From assembly GCA_020543525.1 (NCBI GenBank), contig JAHYIO010000006.1:124001-188000 (forward strand): DNA of 64,000 nucleotides. Direction: 5' to 3'. This document shows positions 1 to 11,618 of this stretch, piece after piece (within the stretch, counting starts at the first letter, position 1; each line of letters begins with the position of its first letter). A model generated the notes under the pieces. The model did not search any database, was not told the DNA's origin, and saw only the letters and a program-made list of their open reading frames with translations. Source of the DNA: Coriolopsis trogii. Its lineage: Eukaryota; Basidiomycota; Agaricomycetes; Polyporales; Polyporaceae. The translations under genes and the position numbers were made by a program.

Positions 1-243
1 CGTACTCCCCAACGTCTCTCCCGAGCTCGCTCAACGCATAGACCCCTGTAGGACCTCTGGACGCACACCGAGAACGGCACGGCGGTGCGCAACTATACGG
101 CGGAAGCGGTGCCGGCGCACGGCGTGGTCGCGCTCCTGCTCCAGGACGCGGGGGACGAGCCCGAAGACTCGGGTCCGCCGTGTGCGCGCGCGCACTGGTG
201 CATGGGCGAGGACGGGACGCTGCCGCCGGGGAGTCTTCCCTAG
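1..243 (+). CDS. alpha-galactosidase (GH27), C-terminal end, partial
   Basis: This is the last exon of a gene that begins outside the window. It opens at about 52 after a probable 50-bp intron (gt at 2-3, tag at 49-51) and stops with TAG at 241-243. The peptide starts DLWTHTENGTAVRNYTAEAV and continues with VPAHGVVALLLQDAG. This matches the closing beta-sandwich of GH27 alpha-galactosidases, where the strand after 'DLW' and the 'VPxHGVVALLL' strand are conserved. The family removes terminal alpha-1,6-galactose from galactomannan or raffinose-type sugars and is normally secreted. The catalytic (beta/alpha)8 barrel lies upstream and is not visible. The tail after the last strand is acidic then cysteine-containing and looks lineage-specific. 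The family call is fairly firm; exact substrate cannot be judged. Confidence 0.75.
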
Positions 244-687
244 GTCGGTGTCGGCAGTGCCCAGGAATGATGACTGGGGCGTGGGTGGGTGCGAGCGGCC
301 ATCGCGGGATGTGCGGGGGATGGGATCGGTCGTCGAGGACAAGGACGAGGGTGAACGATATGTGTACGCGTATACGAGAGCGTGAGACAAATGGGTCAAG
401 CACGACACGGCATGTGGTGGTCCGGGCTGAGGATAAGCAGCACGGGGGTTTGACTGGATTGTGGTCAAGTTCACAATCGGCCTTGAGGACGGCCCTGTCA
501 TTATTGGATAGGTGCGTGCGGACAACATGGGCGGGATTGTGAGTGAGGCCATGTCCGACGGGACGTGACCGGGCGTGAATATGGATATAAGGGATGCGAC
601 TCGCAGCACTCTGTCGTCAGAACGCAGCGCGTGAGCCAACCCGTACCACATTCACCACTCGTGACACTCTGCGCCGGTACGGATACC

Positions 688-1275
688 ATGGTCGGACTGG
701 TCCAACGCTACAACGTCGTGGACGAATACTCTGCACTGCTCAGCACGAAGCACGATTCGCGAAAGGACCGATACGCCTTTGAGAGGCAAGACTCTGGCGG
801 GCTAGCCCCTGCATCAGCAACAGCAACATACCGGCGGGCTACGTCTGCGCGCACCACGATGACGGCGGAAGCGAGCGAATGGCGGGAGGCGGTCTGTCCA
901 CCGCTGGAAGACGTGCAGACGGTCATCGGACGGATGCAGGGGGACGCGAGCCTGACGCAGGAGGCGCTGTTCCGCAAGTACGGACCGGTGGTCGCGTTCG
1001 GGACAGTGTTCGTGGTGACGGTGCTCGCGATCCGGCCGCAGTCGGCGTTGAACGACGCGATGCGGTGGGGAACGCGTGAGGAGTGCCGGAGGGAGGGGAT
1101 GAGGTTCGGAGGGGTGGTGGTGGGAGGGGTGGTGCTGAGCCTGCTTGTGTTGAAATGCGCGCTGTTCGTGTCTGGAGAGGTCTGCAGCTATGTGTTGTCG
1201 ATGGGGAGGGGACACGGGAGAGAGAGGGCGGCGGCACCGTCGGATGGGATGGTGCTGGGAGGATTCTTTGCGTAG
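688..1275 (+). CDS. hypothetical protein with two predicted membrane segments
   Basis: This is an unspliced open frame of 195 codons. The chosen ATG at 688 has a good context (accATGg); the frame is open further upstream but without an ATG. I recognise no family. The C-terminal half has two hydrophobic stretches, VVAFGTVFVVTVLAI and FGGVVVGGVVLSLLVLKCAL, separated by a charged loop, which would fit a small two-pass membrane protein. A shorter start at 859 (MTAEASEWREA) would keep both segments. The DNA is GC-rich and a long antisense frame overlaps, so a chance open frame is possible. Confidence 0.35.
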   Translation: MVGLVQRYNVVDEYSALLSTKHDSRKDRYAFERQDSGGLAPASATATYRRATSARTTMTAEASEWREAVCPPLEDVQTVIGRMQGDASLTQEALFRKYGPVVAFGTVFVVTVLAIRPQSALNDAMRWGTREECRREGMRFGGVVVGGVVLSLLVLKCALFVSGEVCSYVLSMGRGHGRERAAAPSDGMVLGGFFA

Positions 1276-1683
1276 AGGCTCTAGCAATCTCAAAGCGTTC
1301 AGGCATGTTTGTTTTGTTGGCTGAGTCCGCGCGAGGGGACAAGACCGACACGGCCTGGGATGGCAGTCGGAGGCCACCATCCCTGTGTCGCCCACCTCGC
1401 CCTCATGCACACCGCTCTCTCCTCCGCCTCTCGCCCTCGCGCTGCCCCGCGCCGGTCTCCAACGCAGACCGCCCCGTCGAAGCTGCCCTCGTTGATCCCA
1501 CTTAATACCCGACAACGGCCAGCGTAAGCGAGTGAGCCAGAAGGAGCCCCAAGCCGACCCCGCCAGCCCCATTTCATCCTCCCCCCTCTCCTCCACCCCG
1601 ACTCTCCGGCAGGGCCTGCGCCCCGCCACGTCTGACATCCTGGAGCACCCCCATCTCCTCCCCTTTCCCCGCATTCGTCCTCC

Positions 1684-3240
1684 ATGACTTCCGCCCTCTC
1701 CCAGTCCGATGCACACTTGATCGGTCTCTGGTTCCAGCTTCTTGCCACAGGTCCGTGTCCTCGTCCATTCTCCCTCCCAACCCCTCCTCATTTCGCACAT
1801 CCTACCCGTTCTCCGTCCAGGCGCATACTGGGTCTACGTCCCCCAGTGCTTCATCATCCTCCGCCGCAAGGTCCGCGACGGCCTCTCCATCTGGTTTCCA
1901 GCCGTCTGTGTCCTCATCTTCCTCATCACTACCGCCGTAAGTGCCCTCCCTCTCCTCCCCAATCGTCTCTCATTCACCCCCGCCCTCCCAGGACCTGGTC
2001 ATCGAACTCATTCGCACATATGCCGCATATGCCACACATGGCTCAACCTCTCCAGATCCTGCACTCTTCTTCTCCAACCCTTCCACGTTCGAGTCCCTCC
2101 TCAAAAACGGCTTCACCGTCTCCCTAGCCATCATTTCAGACGTCATCATGGTCAGTCTTCCATCCTCACCTCCCTTGCCCTCCCCTAATCTCCCTCTACA
2201 GGTCTATCGAGTGTTCAACGTCTGGGGCCACAACCTCCCCATATGTCTCATCCCAGCCGGTCTCCTTCTCGGCAACGTCGGTCAGTGCTCACCCCGCCCT
2301 CCCTGCCCGCTTCCTTACGGAGCAATCACGTATCCATAGCTCTCGGCATTTGGTCTGTCTGGACACTCGCACAAACTCACACCGGCAACGGCCTCATCCT
2401 CGCTCTCGTCACGACCAGAGTCCGCTACTTCTTCGTCCTCACGTTCTGCTTGAACATGTTATGCTCCGGTAAGTCTGTACCTCCTCTCCGTTCGCACCCT
2501 CACCCAACCGCGGCCAAAGTCCTCATATGCTGGAGGATATGGCGCGTGAACGCAGGCATCGCCTATCTTCGCGATTGGTCCGCGCAGCGCGTAATCGAAG
2601 TCGTCATCGAGACTGGTACGTCCGCGCCCCGCCCGTGCGCCCACCATCCACCGTTTCGCCACCGGACTAACCGATGTCGGGATGGCGTGAAGCGGCCCTC
2701 TATTGCGCCCATCTCTTCACCATGATTGTCAGCATCAGCGTCGGCTCGAACGTCTTCTTCATCTTTCTCGACCCAGTACGTCGCCCCCACCCCATTCGCT
2801 CGCACGCAACTGACATCATGCATCTTAGCTGCCCCCGGTGACGGTACGCGCCTGCCCAATCCCGTCCCTCACGAACAGTCACTGATGACACCCCACCGCG
2901 CACACAGGCCCTCGTCTTCTCGATGCTCATCGTCCGCACCCGCACGCGCGAGCCCAAGGAGAACAACACGACGATGGAGCTCTCCACCACCTTCCGGTTC
3001 TGGCACACCAACTCCCAGGCCCCGCCCGACTCGATGGTCGTCGGCCGCCCGGACGCGCACACGCACTCCGAGCTCGGCATCGACACGCTCGACATGGAGA
3101 ACGGCACGCTGACCGGCACGGACCGCGACATCTCCTGCGGCGCGAGCCGCCGCGCGTCCAGAGTGGACTCGCTCGACACGGACCTGAAGGCGGGCGTGCG
3201 CAAGAAGACGTCTGCCTCGCTCGACCTCACGACAGCATAG
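1684..3240 (+). CDS. seven-TM membrane protein, Agaricomycete family, copy 1
   Basis: This is a multi-exon gene of about 360 residues after splicing. It starts MTSALSQSDAHLIGLWFQLL and ends in a stop at 3238-3240. The first donor is at 1751 and the second exon begins at 1821. About seven hydrophobic segments can be seen. Landmarks shared with the copies near 7.1 and 19.3 kb are QLLA.GAY, VPQC, an RRK.RDGLS.W loop, YR.F..W, a long FLDP helix end (GSNVFFIFLDP) and FSMLIVR. A hydrophilic tail of roughly 110 residues follows the last helix and is rich in Ser, Thr, Asp and Arg. The family is common in mushroom-forming fungi and, to my knowledge, is uncharacterised; receptor-like topology is inference. 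It lies tail-to-tail with the minus-strand P450 at 3591. Confidence 0.8.
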
Positions 3241-3590
3241 CGTACTGGTGAGCGTCGGGTTGGCGTCGTTTCCATCTGTGCTGGAGATGCGTTCGAACGC
3301 AGTTGTATAATACTACATACTCGGGATCTATTCGTTCTTGTCCTTCTTTACTTTACGCATTCTCGTATGGCAGCTTATGGACTTTCGACCTAGCGGGCAC
3401 CGCATCGGTCGCCGCGCTGTCTCACAAAGCTCCGCAGACGGGGAGTTGACAGCGACAGCCAGACATCCGCCATCGGGCCCTCTAGTCATCGGACAGTGAA
3501 TGGCTTACAACATGGTACTCCCGTCCGAGCTCTGGAGCGTGAGACCATACGCGAGGACGAGACACCGCTCGGCCGCATCCACCGGCAGTG
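3241..3590. other. intergenic, convergent 3' ends
   Basis: This is the spacer between the convergent seven-TM gene and P450. It holds presumed 3' UTRs; I see no open frame, repeat or RNA gene. Confidence 0.5.
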
Positions 3591-4394
3591 TTACGCCTCA
3601 GAGATGCTGGAGATCAGGACAGGCAGCTCGGGCTTCATCGACGGCGAGCCCTTGACTCCGGGGGAGATGATGCCCCCCAGTCTCCACTCGATCTCCTTTT
3701 CCGAGGGCGCAAGCTCGAACGCGAGGACGAGATGCGCCAGGGCGATTCCTGCGAGTCCAAGGATCATCAGGGGACAGCGTGTGCACCGACGAAAGAGCAG
3801 GACGCACTCATCTCCGTGAGCGCCATGTTGTATCCGCTGCAGAGCAAAGGCCCGCCTTATGGTCAGACGTCGTGCATAAATGAGACGGTACGGGACACGT
3901 ACATGCAAGCCCTCGATCCCGCGATGAACGTCATCCTGGGGACGCACGTCAGCCCCGGCCTCGTGAGAATCGGATACTACCACACGCTGCGCCCGCCGAC
4001 TCACGTGTTCGCAAACACACTCGGGATGTGCGCGTCCGCGACGGTCGCAGGGAGCGGGGCGAGCCACCGCTCGGGCCGCCACACGTCCGCGTCGGGCCCC
4101 CAGATGTCCTTGTCCCGGTTGAGCCCAAAGATGTTCACCCAGACGGTCGTCCCCGCCGGCACGATGACCTCCGTCATCGGCGTGCCGTCCGTGCCCAGGA
4201 TCGGCCGGCCGAGCGGGAGGACGGTGTCTTCGTCCGCGCTGTGGGGATGGGGAGGCGTCGGTGTCAGTGTCGGTCCGTGCTGGAGCGAGAAGAACGGGGA
4301 GAGGGAAGACGGACACTTTGGGTGAGATCTGGAACACGGGGTACCTGCCGGTCGAGAGGCGAACTCGGTCAGCACAGGCAGCATGGCGAAAAAA

Positions 4395-4429
<35 letters not shown>

Positions 4430-6086
4430 GAGAGCAGGAGGGACGCACATCCGGATCGTCTCGCGCACGACGGCTTCGAGGTACGGCAGCCCCGTGTACG
4501 CGTCGTAGTCAAAGTCGGCGAGGGACCGCCCGGCGCCGGCGGTCGCGGCGACGAGCTCCTGCCTGAGCTTCTGCTGCACGTCTCGGTGCCGCGCGAGGAC
4601 TTCCACCGCGCGGCTGATCGTGCTCGACGTCGTGTCCGTCGCAGCGAGGAGGAGCAGGCTTGAAGAAAAGTCCGGGGGCGCGACCCGTCAGTTGAGGCGC
4701 GCGCAGAGAGAAGCAGGGGGCAAGTGCGTACGACATATGGCCTATCAGGTTGTCCTCTGACAGCTCGCCTGACACCATGTTCTGTCTCACTAGCAGCACA
4801 GCACACGGGCGGCGATCAGCCTGCGAGCTCAAGGGGAGGTGCGAAGCAAAGAAGGGACGTACGGAGGACGCTCATGAGGTCTTTGCCTTCTCCGACCTCG
4901 CTCGAGAGCTCGAGCCCCTGCTTGAGCAACTCCATCTTCCGGCCGAGGACCTGCTGCGCGGTGATGTACACGCTGTCCGAGATGCCCACCATATGGCGCA
5001 GCGGCGCATACGGCAGACGGTCTGCGACGAACCGCAACCAGGAGTGAGGGAACGTGCGGCGGAGCCAGGGCAGCGTCCGGCGCCACATGTGCAGCTTCGA
5101 CAACGTCGGACTGGAGCACACCGTCAGCGAGGCAGTGCGCGGGGCAGGGTGGGGTGGATGCGCGCGCACCCGAACTCTTTGAGCGCACGGCTGTAGTCCG
5201 TGCCCTCGCTGTCGAGGCTGCCAAAGGAGTACCCGAGTCCGGTCCGGCCGATGCACTCGAGCGAGTACCGCGAGAGGTACTGGCTGATGTCCAGCTCGGT
5301 CTGGGGATGCGTGATCCTGTTGCGGATCACCGTGGTGAGCTACGCAAGGCGTGAGGTGAAAATCTGGCAGCGGGCTGGACGAGATCACGGACCTCCATTC
5401 CGATGCGGTTGAGTGCAGGCATCATATCGCGCAGATAGCGCACGGAGAAAACAGGGTTCAGCTGCTTGCGAATCCTGTGGTGTTCTTGGACTGCGCAAGA
5501 GAGATGGTTGTCACAATAAGGCATGATGGATGACGAGAGAAGGGGACAGACGTCTGACTGAAGCCAGTCCGGGGCCAAAGACTGCATTCATCGTCCTAGA
5601 GCACTCGGATATCAGCTCTAACTGCCTAGAGGACTACTGTAGGGCACGCACTCAAGGAACCAGGCCGGGATATCGTAGACGTCCCGGTACTTGCTGAAGA
5701 TCGCGGTCAGAGCGACGGGGTCTGACACAGCGAGGTCGAGATCCTGTAAGGTGGTGAGATGACGGGCACAAATCCAGGATCGGACGGGATAATACCCCGA
5801 GAGGCATCGGTATCTTCACAACACGACCGTACGCTCCCAAGACATGCTCTCTGTATGGGACCGCGAAGGTAGTGTACATCAACTTGCTGACACCTGTCCA
5901 GCAGTCACAACGTAAGCGAGTTCCGTATATTGTTGAGAACAAAGCCGATGGCGTACCGGTGAGGAATGACCGTGAGGTAGGACCAGGGACATTCTTGAGC
6001 AGGCGCAAGTTCCACCTCTTTCGGAGTTGAGAGAAGATGAACGGCAAGGTGAGAGCCAGTGCGCATAGCACAACGAGGGGAAACAT
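3591..6086 (-). CDS. cytochrome P450, copy 1
   Basis: This is a multi-exon P450 of about 500 residues. It begins MFPLVVLCALALTLPFIFSQ, a single N-terminal membrane anchor, then the proline hinge NVPGPTSRSFLTG. Later landmarks are VFGPGLAS, a C-helix-like HHRIRKQLNPVFS, the I-helix AATDTTSS (oxygen-activation Thr), K-helix ETIR, the PERWLAPLP segment, and the heme loop, which becomes FIAGSRACIG once the intron inside the Cys-Ile codons is removed. All key residues are present, so the gene looks functional. P450s of this kind sit in the ER and hydroxylate lipophilic substrates using a P450 reductase. The CYP family cannot be named from sequence alone. It is paralogous to the P450 at 15322-17654, sharing most intron positions. 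An intron near 4430 carries a GA microsatellite. Confidence 0.88.
4397..4426. repeat. (GA)n microsatellite inside a P450 intron
   Basis: This is an uninterrupted run of about 15 GA dinucleotides. It lies in the intron that follows the ETIRM exon of the minus-strand P450, on the transcript as a CT-rich tract. Confidence 0.9.
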
Positions 6087-7088
6087 TGTTGAGGAGCGAG
6101 TCTGGGTAGTCTCCCACCGGCAGAGGGGCCCAGCTTTTATGTTCCCTACGGTAGCTCTTGCCAGTCCGATCAGCTGCGTCGCTCAGTCCGATCCTATTTG
6201 GGGCGTACCGGTATCAAGTCCGAGCGCGTGTTGAAGCCGCCTTGGATGGCGGAGGACACAGAAGACTGCAAGCGGGCTTGGAGCCCATCTGTGTTATATG
6301 GACATAGAAGAGAGTGATAGCCGACTTGCAGGATAGGTGAGAATTCAGAAGCACGAGGGTCCCCATGGGTGCTGATCTTCATGTTTCCGCGTAAACGGAC
6401 CTGGCGAGAGTTGGCGCACTGCTCAGAGAAAGGGACCGGAAACGGTGATCAATGTTGGCCGCCATTTGGCGAAGGAAGAAGTAACGTAATGTGCGCGCCA
6501 TGACAGATTGGCGCGAAGTATCTCTCGAGCGTGTAGTAGATAGAGTCCATCACTTGCCAATGGCCTGCTGCAGTGCAGAGGCTCCTTGAAGGTTACGTCG
6601 ACGCCATCAACGTCCCCCTCGTCATCCCGTCCTCGTGTCTCTGTCACGTCACAGTGTCACATTCCCCTATTGCTCCCAGCGCTCAGCTACGTACCTCACA
6701 CCGTACACGACGTTCATGATGTCGTCCTCGTACTCCTGCAGTTTTCTCTACGTCTTGTTTCCTTTGGCTACTCCGGGCTATTGCTGACCGGGAGCTGCGA
6801 CTCACTAGTCGCGTACAACATGCGTATTGTTCGGAGCGCTGCAATCCCCGCTTGTCTTCTTCTAAGCCGCGGCGCCCCGATGCAGATTCATATTTACCAA
6901 CTTTGACGCTACAAGGGCATCCAAGGGACCACTAGTCCTGCACATGAATTTGATACGGAGGCCGGGACTAGTGGGTGCAGTCCGACCGGCAGTCCCGACA
7001 CTTCTCACATAAACAAGCGTCGTATGTTTTCTCCTCCGTCTTGCGTTCCTCAGCCACTGGCAGTATACTTGGCACGCTCACAACCGGG
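6087..7088. promoter_or_regulatory. divergent intergenic region between P450 copy 1 and seven-TM copy 2
   Basis: About 1 kb separates the start codons of two divergently transcribed genes, so it should hold both promoters. I see only short chance frames and no repeat, RNA gene or clear core motif. Confidence 0.4.
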
Positions 7089-8654
7089 ATGTCCCAAATC
7101 TCAGTTGCTAACGCGCGGCTGCTAGGGCTGTGCTTCCAGCTCCTAGCCACAGGTCCGTCGTCCAGCCATGATCTGAAACCCCCCCCTCTCCCCGCGGTCA
7201 ATGTGGACCTAATCTACTTCGTAATCTAGGAGCTTATGGAGTCTACCTCGTACAATGCATTACTATCCTGCGTAAAAAACTCCGTGAAGGCGTATCCGTC
7301 TTGTTTCCTCTCGCGAGTGGGCTTATCTTTCTTGTGACAGCCACGGTGAGTACACCACTGTCCTGTGGGCCTGTGGGCCTCTGACTCAAATTGCGCTGAA
7401 TGCTTACCTCCCATAGGCTGCCGTACTTAACGTCGTACTCGCATTCCAGGCCTTTGGGGTGCATGGCTCCGACAGACCTGAGCCTGCCTCTGTTTACGCT
7501 GACGTGGCCTCACCCGTTGCGCTGGCCAAGAATGTCCTCTTGGTCATGCTGGGCGTTATATCGGATGTCATTATCGTACGTCCAAATCCCGCAGAAGGTG
7601 AAGAGGCCGGCGCGCTGACTATGGTGTGGCGGCAGGTGTATCGGACGTTTGTCATATGGAACTCGAGCATAATCATAATCGTACTGCCCGTCCTCTTGCT
7701 GCTTGGAGACTTTGGTGCGTCAGTGTGTCAGCAAAGCACAACTAGCATACTAACAATTGTCCGTAGCCTTGGGTGTTTGGTCACTATGGTCGCTCGCACA
7801 GACAAAGACTGGGGTCGTTTTGATAAACGGTCATGCCGCGGAGAGGGTCCGCGACTTCTTTGCCATCACCTTCTCTGTCAATATGCTTTGCGCAGGTGAG
7901 TATGCACCGCTCTGACCTACGCATATGGACTTACATCTGTTTGTCGTCCGACAAGGATTGATCTGCTGGAAGATTTGGAGAGTCACGTCCAGTGTGCCAT
8001 CCTATATCACATCTCGTAGACCAACGAGACACGTTCTCGAAGTCATTATCGAGACAGGTACGAGCATCCTCCCCTCGTAAGGACGTTCGCTGATACTTGA
8101 ACGATCAATCATTTGCACGCGATAGCGGCGATATATTGCGCCCACCTGCTCATCCTGATAGTGACCAACAGTGTTCACTCAAACGTGTTCTTCATGTTCC
8201 TGGATCCTGTACGTCTGCTACGGTACTCGTAAGCCGACATCGTCGCTCACACGCTGCGATCTCTCAACAATAGCTTCCACCTGTTACTGTGAGTAGCCGC
8301 CAGGTGCACTGATACGACTGGTCCGAGGAGTATATCGCTCATCTCCTATGGCGCTAGGCTCTCGTGTTCTCCATGATCATAGTCCGCGCTCGAGCTCGCA
8401 GCCATGCCACCACATTCCTCCCCACAACGATCCGTTTTGCGGACAGGGTAGCGCAGATAGTGGGCAGCCCACGATCAAGCGAAGACCCAACGGCTACCCC
8501 GCGCCATGCCGCAGTCGAGCTTCACCTGGACACCATCATCCGAGACCGTACGGATGGACGCGTGGATCTGCGCGAAGAACAGAAAGTAGATACGAAAGGA
8601 ACTGAATCTGATACACACTACACGAAGTCTACCTGCGAGGGGGTAGGCGTGTGA
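7089..8654 (+). CDS. seven-TM membrane protein, Agaricomycete family, copy 2
   Basis: This is a paralogue of the gene at 1684-3240, with the same splice architecture. It starts MSQISVANARLLGLCFQLLA at 7089. After splicing it gives about seven hydrophobic segments, including VYLVQC, ISDVIIVYRTFVIWNSS, a LICWKIWRV loop and SNVFFMFLDPLPPV. The last exon gives FSMIIVRAR followed by a polar tail of roughly 95 residues. The membrane core is clearly homologous to the other copies, but the tail shares little beyond composition. It is the least similar of the three by eye. No function is known. The stop lies at 8652-8654, close to the convergent kinase gene ending at 8836. Confidence 0.78.
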
Positions 8655-8835
8655 TTGAGGTATGGTCACGACCCAAACCACATTTACAGCTGTACTCATG
8701 AGACAAATGCGCATAGGTTTGCCTCGAGATATGCCTCGATGCGTGTATTCTATTCGATAGGTCGGCTTTGTGGCGATGAGGCAGATGACCTCATGTAGCC
8801 AGGAAGATAGTAATGGATACTGTCGTACAGTAATC

Positions 8836-10019
8836 CTACGTCGTACGCCAAAGCGACTTAGTCAGACGATGGATCAGGACTTTGACGTCGGCGCCATACT
8901 CCCATACTCTGACAATACTCTGTACGAACGCTAGGACTAGGCGGGCCCTGCGAGCCGTGGGACGGCAATGGCATACACCAGTACAACCACGTTCTTCACC
9001 GATCACCCATCGTACATAACGGTGAACGATCCATGGCTGAGGGGCCTGGCCGTATACTGACTGATATAGTAAGTCAGAGAGATACCTATGCAAGTTTCGA
9101 CAATACCAACGCTCACTTGTGCCACTTCCTCCAGGGTCGTTCCGACGCAGAACATGTCCATAGAATAAGGGTCGAACGCCTTCATGTCAAGCGGGGGTGG
9201 TATGTGCGAGGGCGGCAATCTGATAGCTGATTGTACGCCAGGAGGCAGCTCGAGTTGACGGGACTGGTCAAAGTCGAATATGTAGACTTTGCGGTCCTCG
9301 AGTTCCTTGTGGCATTGGGTGTGCCATGCGTAGGCCACGCCGAGGTTCTCGTAGTGAAGATCCTGCCGATATGGAGACGTAAGTTGTCGACAACCTGTCC
9401 TATGTTGTGGGATGGAAAAGGTCTAACCAAATGAGCTATTTGTAGATTGTGCAAAAATTCGACCCCCTATCAGAGGCAGTGGTAACGTACCCTGCTTCGC
9501 TCGGAATGCCAACTTGGAGGTACGCACCTCAACCAATTGCCGAAAGCATCCTAAGACGACGCTGATAGATTTGTTCGCGGATTGACCCGTGAAGTAATTG
9601 GCAGAAAACATGCCAACCATTGGCATAATGAGGAGTCGATCACCGGTACGAGTGATGTCGCAAGGTAACGTGTGATTAGGTGACGCTAGGTCATACTTGC
9701 GAAGGCGTTCGTAGATGGCCTCTTCTTGACTCGCCGGGTTGAGGATCTTGACGACATACGGAAGAATAGACTTGTCCTTTGGATTGGTGGACCAGATATT
9801 CATTTGCCACTAGCCCGTGGATCAACTCTCGTTCACATTTGACGAAGAGGAACTTACTGGATTGAGCAGTACCTCGAGACGCCCTATGTCTTTCGCCCTG
9901 ACTTCAGGGTGATTCTGAACGTGATCTGGAGCAGGGGGTGGGAAGCTGCACATGGAAGATTCGATGAATGGTGGTATATGTTGGTGGTTTGAGATCAACA
10001 GCGCGAGCCGCGGCGACAT
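8836..10019 (-). CDS. atypical protein kinase-like protein
   Basis: This is a multi-exon gene starting MSPRLALLISNHQHIPPF. Splicing gives NPWQMNIWSTNPKD, then YVVKILNP, whose lysine fits the ATP-anchoring VAIK position, and a hinge-like LLIMPMVG. The catalytic loop is assembled across an intron as IAHLDLHYENLGVAYA, so HRD is replaced by HLD but the catalytic Asp and following Asn remain. The metal-binding motif reads FDFD rather than DFG. A short C-terminal lobe follows (DMFCVGTTLEEVAQ) and the gene ends LTKSLWRTT. Such divergent kinase-like proteins are expanded in Agaricomycetes. It could be active because the core Lys, Asp and Asn are kept. Substrate and role are unknown. Upstream divergent neighbour is the small gene at 10330. 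Confidence 0.72.
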
Positions 10020-10329
10020 CGGTACTACTTGGCGCCTATAGGGAGGTCCTTTTTATTCGACTACTATGCCTTCCATTGTTCTCTCCCTGACGCAGCTGTC
10101 GCAACTGTCGCAGCTGTATAGATGGTCTGCAAAGAGAAATACTGACTAAGCAGGTGATATAAGAGCTTATTCCTCCTGATCAGGCAGTGTTGCTCCTTAC
10201 TTTCAAGACTCGCACTGTGCTCTGACCACGAAGTCGCCCTCCGCAAATATTCCTCTTTGACTATCAACTTCACGGTATGGATGCTTACTTTGGTTTATTG
10301 TTTGATTATCACTCAAGGTTTGACTACAG

Positions 10330-10707
10330 ATGGCGCTGAACAATCCTGAACTCGCAGCAGGTGTTAACCATATGTTGGCACTAATCCCCGACAGAGTCCC
10401 CGACTCGTTTTTCGACTATTCACTGAAGCGTTCCGACCATCGAGACTTACCGGTAGATAAAACTTACCTTGTTTTCAGGAAGTCCTTTGCCACTTTGGCT
10501 GGGACGAAGGCAGAGCACGAGATGCTGGCCTACACTCTCGATTTTGGTGCGTTCGACACGGATCCAGCCCTCACACCGTATGCCATCTACGTCATGAAAC
10601 CACAAGCCGATCCTGCAGTCAATCGACGCGCCGTTATGGCTGCAATCAGAAGATACCTCCAGGTATCGCACTTCGCGATCACTGTCTCTGCGGCCGACTA
10701 CCTGTGA
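10330..10707 (+). CDS. small hypothetical protein
   Basis: This is an open frame of 125 codons starting MALNNPELAAGVNHMLALIP. A plausible intron acceptor (ctacag) directly precedes the ATG, so the ATG may be internal to a spliced transcript or the intron may lie in the 5' UTR. The protein has no signal peptide or membrane segment and I recognise no family. It reads as a compact mixed alpha/beta sequence with DKTYLVFRKSFATLAG and an Ala/Val-rich C-terminal half. It lies divergently from the kinase-like gene. Coding status is uncertain. Confidence 0.35.
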   Translation: MALNNPELAAGVNHMLALIPDRVPDSFFDYSLKRSDHRDLPVDKTYLVFRKSFATLAGTKAEHEMLAYTLDFGAFDTDPALTPYAIYVMKPQADPAVNRRAVMAAIRRYLQVSHFAITVSAADYL

Positions 10708-11618
10708 AGGACCTGGTGCGTAACCAATGGTCCCGTTCACCTGTCGTCTAACCGTTCCGTCATGATTTCCAGCGGCGGGCAAGAACAGTTTTGTATTATA
10801 ACCACCATGTTTCAGCGGAGTCACTCTTGAAGTTCAAGGGGACCACTGGGGAGGGGAGGAAGTAGGCTATCACGGAAGCGTCGGGGTACTCGGCTATCGC
10901 TTAAACTTTCGTAGGCTGTTGCATGTCAGGGATGCATAGCAATTGGACCTGGAGCAATGCTTCTACTTGCTCAAGGGTAGTCTCTACTGACGACATCGAC
11001 GAGCGAGAGCGAAATGGGTTCGAGCGCGGGTTCGAGCGCGGGGCCGAAGGTTGAAACCCTGCCTCGTCTGGTCTTGAGATCCGCGGGAACTAGATCATAA
11101 CATACTACGTTTGGGCACGATACCAGCCTTATCGGCCACAACAGAAACTGAGCATAGTCTTGAAGGCCGGTTCGAACCGATCCCATGGGAGGGCACGTAT
11201 GAGTGATGAATGGATACCACTGGTCAACACGGTTCTGATACATGGAGTGCGAAGACAAGGGCGTCGCGAGCACGTACATGTGTTCGAACGAGGGGGTAAG
11301 GAAGGATCGTGGGTTGTTATATATACAGGGGAAGGTGACATCTCGGGACCTAACTGGCCTCCTGAGGGTCTGAGGATGGGGGTGGTCTCTATGCTATACC
11401 AGGCAAGGAGCGGATACGTAATAGTATTACAGACAACAGACATCAGTAAAACGGAAAGGGTGGTCGCAACGATGAATAAGAAGAGAACAACGGTCAGCAG
11501 GGGAAAGTCGATACATGATGGCGCGCAGGTGGAACACATCCAGCGCGCGCAAGAAGAACAATCAGACACAATACATACCGACGAGTCTAAAGTGCGGCGT
11601 GGAAACCCCGTGCATCGC
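10708..11618. other. intergenic, no gene recognised
   Basis: About 0.9 kb downstream of the exporter gene. It contains a 12-bp tandem-like duplication (gggttcgagcgc) near 11018-11045 but no convincing gene. A long plus-strand frame that begins here continues across the exporter and looks like its antisense shadow. Confidence 0.5.

Noticed and set aside
814..1800. Long minus-strand frame of 328 codons
   Set aside because: GC-rich antisense shadow of the plus-strand frame at 688-1275 and the spacer; Arg/Gly/His-rich composition with no domain.
1684..3240. STE3-type pheromone receptor
   Set aside because: Topology is similar, but no STE3 sequence blocks are visible and the family pattern (FLDPxPPV) is different; no pheromone precursor gene was seen nearby.
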